Assembly (NCBI GenBank): GCA_947630375.1
Contig: CANRHH010000005.1
Span: 23,327 to 87,326 of the forward strand
Direction of reading: 5' to 3'
From: an uncultured Oscillospiraceae bacterium
Lineage (GTDB): Bacteria; Bacillota; Clostridia; Oscillospirales; Oscillospiraceae
DNA length: 64,000 bases
A program made the position numbers and the translations under genes. This document shows positions 6,316 through 14,009 of this stretch, one piece after another (position 1 is the first letter of the stretch; each line of letters opens with the position of its first letter). Below the pieces are notes generated by a model. That model made no database searches. It was not told the origin of the DNA and saw nothing but the letters and a program-made list of their open reading frames with translations.

Positions 6316-8469
6316 ATGAGCAAGCCAATCAAAATCGCCCTTGCCGGCAACCCCAACTGCGGCAAGACCACTCTTTTTAACGCCCTCACCGGCTCCAACC
6401 AGTTTGTGGGCAACTGGCCCGGCGTGACGGTGGAGAAGAAAGAGGGCAAACTGAAAAAGCACAGCGACGTGACCGTCATGGACCTGCCGGGCATTTATTC
6501 CCTCTCCCCCTACACCTTAGAGGAAGTGGTGGCCCGGAACTATCTGATCGGAGAGCGGCCCGACGCCGTTTTGAATATCGTAGACGGCACCAACTTAGAG
6601 CGGAACCTGTACCTGACCACTCAGCTGACCGAGCTGGGCATCCCCACGGTGGTGGCCATCAACATGATGGACGTGGTGAAGAAAAACGGCGACAGCATCA
6701 ACACCAAAGAGCTGTCCCGGGAGCTGGGCTGCCCGGTGTATGAGATCTCCGCCCTGAAGGGCGACGGGATCAACCAGGCGGCGGAGGCGGCCGTGGAGGC
6801 CGCGGCCCACGGGAAAACGGTGCCCATGCACACCTTCTCCGGCCCGGTGGAGCACGCCATCGCCCACATCGAGGAGGCCGCCGTCCACGATCTGCCCGAG
6901 GAGCAGCAGCGCTGGTACGCCATCAAGATCTTCGAGCGGGACAGCAAGGTGCTGGAGCAGCTGCACATCCAGAAGGACGTGCTGGCCCACATCGAGCAGG
7001 ACATCCAGGCCGCCGAGGCGGAACTGGACGACGACGCGGAGAGCATCATCACCAACGAGCGCTACATATACATCGCCGGCGTGATGAAGGGCTGCTATAA
7101 GAAGAAGGCCAAGGGCCAACTGAGCCGTTCCGATCAGATCGACCGGATCGTCACCAACCGGATCGCCGCCCTGCCCATCTTCGCCGTGGTCATGGCCGCG
7201 GTGTACTGGGTGGCCATGGGCCCCTTCGGCTCCTTCCTGACCGACTGGACCAACGACGTGCTGGGCACCGAGTGGCTGGTGGAGATCCCCCGGGGCTGGC
7301 TGGAGGGCTGGGGCGTGGCCGACTGGCTGACCGGCCTGGTGTGTGACGGCGCCCTGGCCGGCGTCGGCGCGGTGCTGGGCTTCGTGCCCCAGATGCTGGT
7401 ACTGTTCATCATGCTGGCCATTTTGGAGGACTGCGGCTATATGGCCCGGGTGGCCTTCATCATGGACCGGATCTTTCGCAAGTTCGGCCTCAGCGGCAAG
7501 AGCTTCATCCCCATGCTCATCGGCACCGGCTGCGGCGTGCCCGGCGTCATGGCCTCCCGCACCATCGAAAACGAGCGGGACCGGCGCATGACCATCATGA
7601 CCACCTGCTTCATCCCCTGCGGGGCCAAAATGCCCATCATCGGCCTGATCGCCGGCGCCCTGTTCGGCGGCAGCAGCTTAGTGGCCATCTCCGCTTACTT
7701 CATCGGCGTGGCCGCCATCATCGTCTCCGGCATCATGCTCAAGAAGACCCGGCCCTTCGCCGGGGATCCGGCGCCCTTCGTCATGGAGCTGCCCGCCTAT
7801 CACGCCCCCACCGCCGGCAACGTGCTACGCTCCATGTGGGAGCGGGGCTGGTCCTTCATCAAGAAGGCCGGCACCATTATCCTCCTGTCCTCCATCGTGC
7901 TGTGGTTCCTGCAGGCGGTGGGCTGGGAGAACGGCAGCTTCGGCATGGTGGAAGATATGAACCACTCCATCCTGGCCGCCGTGGGCAGCGCCATCGCCTT
8001 TATCTTCTCCCCCCTGGGCTTTGGCAACTGGAAGGCCGCCGTGGCCAGCATCACCGGCCTGATCGCCAAGGAGAACGTGGTAGCCACCTTCGGCATCCTG
8101 TATAACTTCGCCGGAGAGCTCAGCGAAAACGGCGACGAGATCTGGGCCCTGGTGGCGGCAGACTACACCCGGCTGTCCGCCTACAGCTTTATGATCTTCA
8201 ACCTGCTGTGCGCCCCCTGCTTCGCCGCCATGGGCGCCATCAAGCGGGAGATGAACAACGGCAAGTGGACCCTCTTCGCCATCGGCTATATGTGCGTCTT
8301 TGCGTACACGGTCTCCCTGATCGTGTTCCAGCTGGGGTCCTGGTTCGCCGGCGGCGGCAACATCCCGGGCACCGTGGTGGCCCTGGCGCTGCTGGTCCTG
8401 CTGGGCTGGCTGCTTTTCCGGCCGGAGCCCAAGACCGCCGGCAAGCTCCCCGACCCCGTCCGGGCGTAA
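6316..8469 (+). CDS. feoB: FeoB ferrous iron transporter
   Basis: GTPase-coupled Fe(II) importer, 717 residues, full length. The N-terminal G domain shows G1 GNPNCGKTT, G3 DLPGIYSLSPY and G4 NMMD. A helical spacer (about 170-270) leads to the membrane part with two Gate regions, including GTGCGVPGVMASRTIENERD followed by FIPCGAKMPI. The C terminus is hydrophobic. Repression by iron is likely from the operators upstream. Confidence 0.96.
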   Translation: MSKPIKIALAGNPNCGKTTLFNALTGSNQFVGNWPGVTVEKKEGKLKKHSDVTVMDLPGIYSLSPYTLEEVVARNYLIGERPDAVLNIVDGTNLERNLYLTTQLTELGIPTVVAINMMDVVKKNGDSINTKELSRELGCPVYEISALKGDGINQAAEAAVEAAAHGKTVPMHTFSGPVEHAIAHIEEAAVHDLPEEQQRWYAIKIFERDSKVLEQLHIQKDVLAHIEQDIQAAEAELDDDAESIITNERYIYIAGVMKGCYKKKAKGQLSRSDQIDRIVTNRIAALPIFAVVMAAVYWVAMGPFGSFLTDWTNDVLGTEWLVEIPRGWLEGWGVADWLTGLVCDGALAGVGAVLGFVPQMLVLFIMLAILEDCGYMARVAFIMDRIFRKFGLSGKSFIPMLIGTGCGVPGVMASRTIENERDRRMTIMTTCFIPCGAKMPIIGLIAGALFGGSSLVAISAYFIGVAAIIVSGIMLKKTRPFAGDPAPFVMELPAYHAPTAGNVLRSMWERGWSFIKKAGTIILLSSIVLWFLQAVGWENGSFGMVEDMNHSILAAVGSAIAFIFSPLGFGNWKAAVASITGLIAKENVVATFGILYNFAGELSENGDEIWALVAADYTRLSAYSFMIFNLLCAPCFAAMGAIKREMNNGKWTLFAIGYMCVFAYTVSLIVFQLGSWFAGGGNIPGTVVALALLVLLGWLLFRPEPKTAGKLPDPVRA

Positions 8470-8484
8470 AAAGGAGGCGCCGCT

Positions 8485-8670
8485 ATGTTGCCTTGGCTTC
8501 AGGCCAACGCGGCCACCTTGCTGGTGGCCCTGGCGATGGTCCTGCTGATCGCCGCCGTGCTCGCCGGTCTGCTTCGGGACCGGAAAAAGGGCGCCTCCCC
8601 CTGCGGCGGCTGCTCAGGCTGCGCCGGCTGTACCGGCTGCGCCGCCGCCCGCCCCAAAGCGAAGCCTTAG
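8485..8670 (+). CDS. FeoB-associated Cys-rich membrane protein
   Basis: 61 residues: one N-terminal helix (about 8-28), then RDRKKG, then a Cys/Gly cluster CGGCSGCAGCTGC. This matches the small protein often found after feoB (FeoB_associated family). The cysteines may bind iron on the cytosolic side; no reaction is established. AAAAGGAGG precedes the ATG, 15 nt after feoB. Confidence 0.85.
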   Translation: MLPWLQANAATLLVALAMVLLIAAVLAGLLRDRKKGASPCGGCSGCAGCTGCAAARPKAKP

Positions 8671-8712
8671 ATCAGATCCAAAGGGCCGCGCAAAACATCG
8701 CTGAAAAAACAA

Positions 8713-8752
8713 CACCGGGGACTGCTGGAAGCAGGTCCCCGGTGCCGTTTTT
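8713..8752. terminator. Intrinsic terminator after the feo operon
   Basis: CACCGGGGACTGC pairs with GCAGGTCCCCGGTG (one bulged G, loop TGGAA), then GCCGTTTTT on the plus strand; an A-run on the left allows use by the convergent lipoprotein gene too. Confidence 0.85.
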
Positions 8753-8775
8753 GTGGAGTGAAAAGAATTTAAAGA

Positions 8776-9318
8776 TCAGTTGAGCTTGGCCTTGGCCGCC
8801 CAGACCGGGAAGCCCTCGGCAGCCGGATCTCCCTCGGGGCAGACCAGATGGAGGTTGCCAAAGGCATCGGTGCCCTGGAGCAGAACGTCATAGACGAACA
8901 TCCCGTCATCTCTGATGAACGAAACGGCCATATTGCCCTGCTCGTCCCGGGCGTACTCCTTGCCCTCGGGGAGGTTCCGGGTGACGCCGTCCCGGTGGGA
9001 GTACTCCTCCACATCGGCGGGCAGCGGTACGCCGGCGGCCTCATAGGCTTCCGGGCCCATCCAGGAGACGTGGACATTCACATCGCCCTTGTTGAGATCG
9101 GCCTCGTAATGGGGCAGAGGATTCTCGAGATAGAAGGAGTCCACCTCAAAGCCCTCGGGCAGATAGAGGGTGCCCACATTCTCGATCACGTATTCCACCA
9201 GCTCCTCTGCGGCGGGCGCTTCCGCGGCGGCCGGAGCGCTGCTGCCGCTGCCGCCGCAGCCGGCCAGCAGCGCTGCGCACAGGCACAGGGCAAACAAAAC
9301 GGTCCATGCTTTTTTCAT
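8776..9318 (-). CDS. Lipoprotein of unknown function
   Basis: 180 residues. Signal peptide MKKAWTVLFALCLCAALLAGC with lipobox LAGC, a Gly/Ser/Ala spacer, then a soluble domain of about 145 residues with no motif I recognise (LPEGFEVDSFYLENPLPHYE, VSWMGPEAYEAAG, VCPEGDPAAEGFPVW). Start chosen where AAGGAG lies 8 nt upstream; the frame is open 18 codons further but without such a site. It follows the kinase gene on the same strand, separated by a long palindrome. Confidence 0.75.
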   Translation of the reverse strand: MKKAWTVLFALCLCAALLAGCGGSGSSAPAAAEAPAAEELVEYVIENVGTLYLPEGFEVDSFYLENPLPHYEADLNKGDVNVHVSWMGPEAYEAAGVPLPADVEEYSHRDGVTRNLPEGKEYARDEQGNMAVSFIRDDGMFVYDVLLQGTDAFGNLHLVCPEGDPAAEGFPVWAAKAKLN

Positions 9319-9341
9319 CTTTTTTCTCCTTATAATAGTTT

Positions 9342-9370
9342 GATTCCGGCAAAAAGCTTTTGCCGGAATC
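9342..9370. repeat. 29-bp inverted repeat before the lipoprotein gene
   Basis: GATTCCGGCAAAA and its exact complement flank a 3-nt centre. Outer arms TTATAAT (9330-9336) and ATTATAA (9371-9377) extend the symmetry. On the minus strand TATAAT lies directly upstream of the palindrome and AAGGAG directly downstream, so it could be an operator at a promoter or a 5' mRNA hairpin. It lacks the T-run of a terminator, and no good -35 box is visible. Confidence 0.6.
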
Positions 9371-9423
9371 ATTATAACAAAAGCAACCTGGTTTTTGGTT
9401 GGCAGAATTGCACACTTTTCGCT

Positions 9424-10770
9424 CTACACGTGCCCCGTCTCCTGCAGGGCGTTGATCAGGCCGTCCAGGACCTCGCAGAGGCAGCCGTCCGGATTGTCCC
9501 GCCGGCCCTCGTTGAGATAACAGGAAACGGCAGAGTACTGCTCCTGCCCGTTTTCATCGAACCAGACCTGCCGGTCCTGGTCCTTCATATCCTGGATAAA
9601 CCGGGCGGTGCACTCGTCGTAGCAGCCCCGGTACCGGATCAGCATCTGGTTTTCGCCGGCCAGCCGGTCGGCCATTTTTTCATAGGGCTGTCTGGTGGAG
9701 TAAAAGGCGGCCTTTTCCGCCCCCGACAGCTCCCGGTAGCCGGGCTCCGGCTCCGCCTGGGAGATGGGCCGGCTCTCCAGCAGCGCCGCCACCAGCTCCT
9801 CCAGGGCCTCCGCTGTTTCGGCCGTATCCTCCGCCTCCAGGGCCTGCATGACCGCGTCCAGCTCCGCTTCCATCATAAAGGGGCTCCAGGAGAGGGAGTT
9901 GTCCGCCGCCGGCCAATCCGGCAGGAGGGAGCGCCGCCCCTGGACATAGCCGCCCCAGGCGCTGGCGGCGCACAGGCACAGGACCAGGACCGCGGCGGCC
10001 GCCAGCCGGGGCCAGCCGGGAAAGCGCTGACGCCGGGCCAGATACCGGCGCAGGGCCGCCTCTAATTCCCCGGCGCCGGGATAGCGACCGGCCGGGTCAT
10101 AGGCGCAGCAGCGGCGGAGGATCTTTCCCAGGGCCCGGTCGGGGCCCCGGAGCGGGGGCGGCGTTTTTCCCCGGTCGCCGGTGAGCAGATAGCACAGCAA
10201 CCTGCCCAGGGCGTAGACATCCGTGCGCGCGTTGGTCTGGCCGTAGCCGTACTGCTCCGGCGCGGCAAAGTTTCTGGTGCCCAGCAGCACGGTATCCGTC
10301 TCCTGGCCGGGCTTGACGGTCCGGGCGGTCTCAAAGTCGATCAGGCGCAGCGCGCCGCTGCCGGTCAGCACCACGTTCTCCGGCTTCAGATCCCGGTGGA
10401 TCACCGGCGGGGACAGGCGGTGCAGCGGCGCGAGAACGGCGCAGAGCCTGATACCCAGCCGGGCCGCGTCCGCCGGGCACAGGACGCCCTGCCGCTCCAC
10501 CAGCTCCTCTAAGGTCTGCCCGTCCACATATTCCCGCAGCAGGCAGCAGGAATCGCCCTCCTGCAGGAAGAGGAGGGGATCGAAAGCCCAGGGGGCGGGC
10601 AGCTGAGAGAGGAGCCGGTATTCCCGCTCTACCAGAGCGGCCTGGTCTCCCCAGGCCCGCTTGCAGACGGCGCGCCGGATCCCGTTTTCCTCCGCCAGCA
10701 GCAGCGTCTCCCGCTGACCGTCTTTTTTCAGGCAGGAGATCACCTGCCAGCCTTTGACCGGTTCAGACAT
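9424..10770 (-). CDS. Membrane Ser/Thr protein kinase with DFE in place of DFG
   Basis: 448 residues: Hanks-type kinase domain (about 10-245), one membrane helix (about 250-275), then a 170-residue extracytoplasmic part of unknown fold. Catalytic loop IHRDLKPENVVL is intact. The Mg-binding motif reads DFE (LRLIDFETA) instead of DFG; the metal-binding Asp remains. The glycine loop is poor. GTRNFAAPEQYGYG and RTDVYALG fit the activation segment and helix F. It overlaps the upstream regulator-like gene by 8 nt. It probably phosphorylates Thr/Ser on partner proteins in response to an outside signal; the substrate is unknown. Confidence 0.82.
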   Translation of the reverse strand: MSEPVKGWQVISCLKKDGQRETLLLAEENGIRRAVCKRAWGDQAALVEREYRLLSQLPAPWAFDPLLFLQEGDSCCLLREYVDGQTLEELVERQGVLCPADAARLGIRLCAVLAPLHRLSPPVIHRDLKPENVVLTGSGALRLIDFETARTVKPGQETDTVLLGTRNFAAPEQYGYGQTNARTDVYALGRLLCYLLTGDRGKTPPPLRGPDRALGKILRRCCAYDPAGRYPGAGELEAALRRYLARRQRFPGWPRLAAAAVLVLCLCAASAWGGYVQGRRSLLPDWPAADNSLSWSPFMMEAELDAVMQALEAEDTAETAEALEELVAALLESRPISQAEPEPGYRELSGAEKAAFYSTRQPYEKMADRLAGENQMLIRYRGCYDECTARFIQDMKDQDRQVWFDENGQEQYSAVSCYLNEGRRDNPDGCLCEVLDGLINALQETGHV

Positions 10771-11167
10771 AAGTCCCCTCCAAAAGGCTGTCCAGCTTTT
10801 CCAGGCCCAGCTTTTTCTCGAGGACGTGGATCGCCAGCGCGTCCTCCCGGAACCGGGGGTAGAGGGACTCTTTCCGGCAGATCTTTAAAAGCCGGTCCGT
10901 CTCCGCCAGATCCAGCTCCAGCAGCGCCGCCAGCCGGATCAGCAGCGCCCGGGTGGGGCGCCTGGTCCCGTTGAACAGCTGATAGCCGTAGGACCGTTCC
11001 AGCCCCAGGGCGCGGATCGCGTCCTTGACCTCCAGCCCATGGGCGCTCAGCAGGGTGCGCATATAGATCGCGGGGGACGGGCAGGCAAAGTCCGCTCCGT
11101 CCAGGTCCGGCAGCGCCTCCTCCGGGCAGTCCTTGATCTGATGGAGCAGTTGGGCCGTGCTTTTCAT
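10763..11167 (-). CDS. Small helical HTH-like protein paired with the kinase
   Basis: 134 residues, largely helical. Segment DAIRALGLERSYGYQLFNG followed by TRRPTRALLIRLAALLELD resembles an XRE-type helix-turn-helix (scaffold, recognition helix, then a heptad-like helix). AAGGAGG lies before the ATG. The last codons overlap the kinase start, so the two are translationally coupled. A role as DNA-binding regulator or kinase adaptor is inferred. A longer protein of comparable style lies next to the kinase cluster at 45879. Confidence 0.6.
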   Translation of the reverse strand: MKSTAQLLHQIKDCPEEALPDLDGADFACPSPAIYMRTLLSAHGLEVKDAIRALGLERSYGYQLFNGTRRPTRALLIRLAALLELDLAETDRLLKICRKESLYPRFREDALAIHVLEKKLGLEKLDSLLEGTYV

Positions 11168-11192
11168 ATGACCGCCTCCTTTTTTCGCTTTT

Positions 11193-11221
11193 ATTATACG
11201 CAATTCGGCGCCGCAAGGCAA
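11193..11221 (-). promoter_or_regulatory. Promoter of the HTH-like/kinase pair
   Basis: TTGCCT and TATAAT with 17-bp spacing, reading leftward, 25 nt before the ATG. It is divergent from the opp promoter about 130 bp away. Confidence 0.72.
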
Positions 11222-11350
11222 GAGGCGCCGGCGCGGTTTCTTGCCGGGTCCCGTCTTTCTCCGTCCGGCCCGGCGGTCCGGGCGGGAAACTGTCGTCAAA
11301 TTATCCAACTTTCCGAAAACATGTCCCGGAACTTTAGAACTTTTACCAAA

Positions 11351-11379
11351 TTGACAAAGCGGACACAATTGTGTAAACT
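11351..11379 (+). promoter_or_regulatory. Promoter of the opp operon with palindromic operator
   Basis: TTGACA and TAAACT with 17-bp spacing. The spacer contains the perfect 12-bp palindrome ACACAATTGTGT (11363-11374), placed where a repressor would block polymerase. Predicted transcription start near 11386, so the oppA mRNA has a leader of about 278 nt. Confidence 0.75.
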
Positions 11380-11385
11380 TGATTA

Positions 11386-11663
11386 AAGCCGATTTATGTG
11401 CTCTTTTTGTTGGATAGAGCCCCTTTTGGCCGGTGTTTTTGAAAAGCCTATAACCCGTTATAATGACCGCGGACGCGGTCATTTACGTCTTACGGCCGTA
11501 AGACGGGCCCGCCGCAGGGTGCGAAGCGCAGTCTGCGGGTTTTCCGCGAGCCGAAACTTTAGCGCTTTGCACCGCTAAATCCCCTTTCCCTGTATTTAGC
11601 TTTTTCTGCCGACGCTTTCCGGCGGGGCAAAAGAGTTAAAGATAAATTTTTAGGAGGAAAACT
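11386..11663 (+). promoter_or_regulatory. Long structured 5' leader of oppA
   Basis: No convincing gene lies here. It holds four inverted repeats: AATGACCGC/GCGGTCATT (11462-11483), a perfect 20-bp palindrome (11486-11505), CCGCAG/CTGCGG with inner TGCG/CGCA (11512-11538), and TTTAGCG/CGCTAAA (11558-11579). A second -10-like TATAAT (11459-11464) lacks a good -35. The leader ends with TAGGAGG before the oppA ATG. It may be a regulatory RNA element or a stability determinant; the class is unknown. Confidence 0.5.
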
Positions 11664-13907
11664 ATGAAGAAGAGAATCCTGTGCATGCTGCTGGTTCTCA
11701 CGATGGCCTTCTCTCTGGCGGCCTGCAGTGGGAACAGCACGGCGCCTGCGGCGACCCAGGCCCCTGCGGCTGAAGAACCCGCGGACGACGCCCCCGCTGC
11801 CGAGGGCAACGGCTACACCAGTCTGGACTGGGAAGCCATTGACGCCATGGACTATGACGAGGCCTGCGAGACCGTCTATGAAGCGGTCCTGGGCGACTTC
11901 GCCAGCGCTTACGCCGACGCCAAGGAAGAGACCGGCGCCATGCGTATGGCCATGATGGCCCTGGCCGAGGCCAAGCTGGTCGAGTCCGGCGCGTTCCTGC
12001 CCATCTACACCCAGGGCGGCAACTACGCCATGACCCGCGTGGTGCCCCGTTCCAACGCCGCCACCACCCTGTGGGGCCTGGACGAGTACCGCTATCACAC
12101 CCTGCTGGTGACCAACGAGCTCATCAAGAGCGAGGACCGGACCCAGCTGCTGACCCTGTGGAATGAGGCCGCCACCGCGGACGATTACCACACGGCCGCC
12201 AAGGAATACCTGGAGAGCAAGGGCTATACCTTCGCCGACACCTACGTTGAGGCCAACAGCTACAACGTGAACATCTGGGACACCATCGCAACTTCCTACA
12301 CCTCTGACTCCATGTTCATCTCCGGCACCTATGATAACCTGCTGGAGTATGACTGCAAGGGCGTGCAGCAGCCGGGCCTGGCCGAGAGCTATGAAGTCTC
12401 CGACGACGGCACCGTTTACACCTTCCACATCCGCCAGGGCGTGAAGTGGGTGGACCAGCAGGGCAGCGAGATCGGCGAAGTCACCGCGGACGACTGGGTG
12501 GCTTCCATGGAGCACCTGCTGGACAACGCCGACGCGCTGGGCTATCTGCTCACCAACACCGACGGCTGCGGCCTGAAGGGCTTCACCGAGTACCTGGCCG
12601 GCGACATCACCGACTTTAACGAGATCGGCGTCAAGGCCATCGACGACTACACCCTGGAGTACACCCTGGAAGCTCCCTTTGCTCCCTTCGTGACCATGCT
12701 GGGCTATGCCTGCTTCGCTCCTCTGAACCGTGACTTCTACCGCTCTCAGGGCGGCACCTTCTCCTGCGAGGGCGAGACCTACACCCCGGGCGACTTTGGC
12801 AAGACTCCTGCCAACATTGCCTACTGCGGCCCCTATCTGATCACCAACTACACCGCCCAGAACGTGACCCGCTACGAGGCCAACCCCACCTACTGGAACG
12901 CCGAGGCGGTCAACACCCCCAACCTGGTTTACAGCTTCAACGACGGTTCCGACGTGCTCCGCTCCTATACCGAGGCCAAGGAGGGCACCATCTCCGGCGC
13001 CGGCATCAACTCCTCCGCTCTGGAGCTCATGAAGGCCGACACCGCCACCGCTGTGGACGGCACCGAGGGCACCTACTTCGATCTGTACTCCTATGTCTCC
13101 CCCGGCACCGGCACCACCTACTGCGGCTGGTTCAACGTCAACCGCGGCACCTGGGCCAACTATGATAACCCCGATGTGGGCGTCTCCCCCAAGACCGAGG
13201 ACGACATCGCCCGCTACCGCGACGCCATCATCAACCAGCACTTCCGTCTGGCTCTGGCCGAGGCCATTGACCGCGGCTCCTACAACGCCCAGAGCGTGGG
13301 CGACGAGCTGAAGCTGGCCCGTCTGCGCAACTCCTACACCCCCGGCACCTTCGGCTTCCTGGCCGAGGAAGTGACCGTTGACATCAACGGCACCGCCACC
13401 ACCTTCCCTGCCGGCACCGCTTTCGGTGAGATCGAGCAGGCTCAGATCGACGCCGACGGCGTGGCCCTGAAGGTTTGGGATCCCAACGGCGACAGCGGCG
13501 CCGGTTCCGGCGACGGCTTCGACGGCTGGTACAGCCCGGCCAATGCCAAGGCCGAGCTGGAGCTGGCCATTGCCGACCTGGCTTCCATCGGTGTGGATAT
13601 CTCCGCCGAGAATCCCATCTATGTGGACTATCCCTACGGCTCTTACAACGAGACCTCTACCAAGATGGCCAACTCCCTGAAGCAGAGCGTGGAAGACGCT
13701 CTGGAGGGCAAGGTCATTGTGAACCTGATCGCCTTCGATAAGGACACCGACGAAGAGAGCGCCACTTACCGCTTCTCCGCCGGCAACGAGGCCAACTTCG
13801 ACCTGTCCACCGGTTCCGGCTGGGGCCCCGACTACGGCGACGCCCAGTCCTATCTGGATACCATTCAGCTCTACGGCTACATGTGCAAGAATCTGGGCCT
13901 GTTCTGA
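11664..13907 (+). CDS. oppA: Oligopeptide ABC transporter binding lipoprotein (OppA-like)
   Basis: 747 residues: signal peptide with lipobox LAAC, Ala/Pro spacer, then an SBP_bac_5 type protein. The usual N-terminal landmark (YDNLLEYDCKGVQQPGLAES, then VYTFHIRQGVKWVD) appears only at about residue 220. The region before it (about 50-170, with AEAKLVESGAFLPIYTQGG) looks like the segment that normally ends OppA proteins. The protein stops about 25 residues after GWGPDYGDAQSYLDT, which is normally followed by about 100 residues. This suggests circular permutation. TTAGGAGG precedes the ATG. Synonymous codon choice (GCT, CTG) differs from its neighbours and suggests high expression. Confidence 0.9.
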   Translation: MKKRILCMLLVLTMAFSLAACSGNSTAPAATQAPAAEEPADDAPAAEGNGYTSLDWEAIDAMDYDEACETVYEAVLGDFASAYADAKEETGAMRMAMMALAEAKLVESGAFLPIYTQGGNYAMTRVVPRSNAATTLWGLDEYRYHTLLVTNELIKSEDRTQLLTLWNEAATADDYHTAAKEYLESKGYTFADTYVEANSYNVNIWDTIATSYTSDSMFISGTYDNLLEYDCKGVQQPGLAESYEVSDDGTVYTFHIRQGVKWVDQQGSEIGEVTADDWVASMEHLLDNADALGYLLTNTDGCGLKGFTEYLAGDITDFNEIGVKAIDDYTLEYTLEAPFAPFVTMLGYACFAPLNRDFYRSQGGTFSCEGETYTPGDFGKTPANIAYCGPYLITNYTAQNVTRYEANPTYWNAEAVNTPNLVYSFNDGSDVLRSYTEAKEGTISGAGINSSALELMKADTATAVDGTEGTYFDLYSYVSPGTGTTYCGWFNVNRGTWANYDNPDVGVSPKTEDDIARYRDAIINQHFRLALAEAIDRGSYNAQSVGDELKLARLRNSYTPGTFGFLAEEVTVDINGTATTFPAGTAFGEIEQAQIDADGVALKVWDPNGDSGAGSGDGFDGWYSPANAKAELELAIADLASIGVDISAENPIYVDYPYGSYNETSTKMANSLKQSVEDALEGKVIVNLIAFDKDTDEESATYRFSAGNEANFDLSTGSGWGPDYGDAQSYLDTIQLYGYMCKNLGLF

Positions 13908-13941
13908 TTGTATCTGACCCAACACGCAACAGATCTACCTT

Positions 13942-13977
13942 CACAAGGGGGTGGGGGCTTCCCCCCACCCCCTTGTG
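13942..13977. other. oppA-oppB intercistronic hairpin
   Basis: Perfect 16-bp stem CACAAGGGGGTGGGGG with its complement, loop CTTC, and no T-run directly after it. Such hairpins after binding-protein genes often protect the upstream mRNA from 3' decay or attenuate read-through, giving more binding protein than permease. Confidence 0.7.
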
Positions 13978-14009
13978 CCTTATAAAAAAAGCTTTGCGAG
14001 GTCAGAAAT

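Noticed and set aside
11396-11578. 60-codon ORF in the oppA leader
   Set aside because: No ribosome binding site, it runs through four inverted repeats, and the product is Arg-rich low-complexity sequence.
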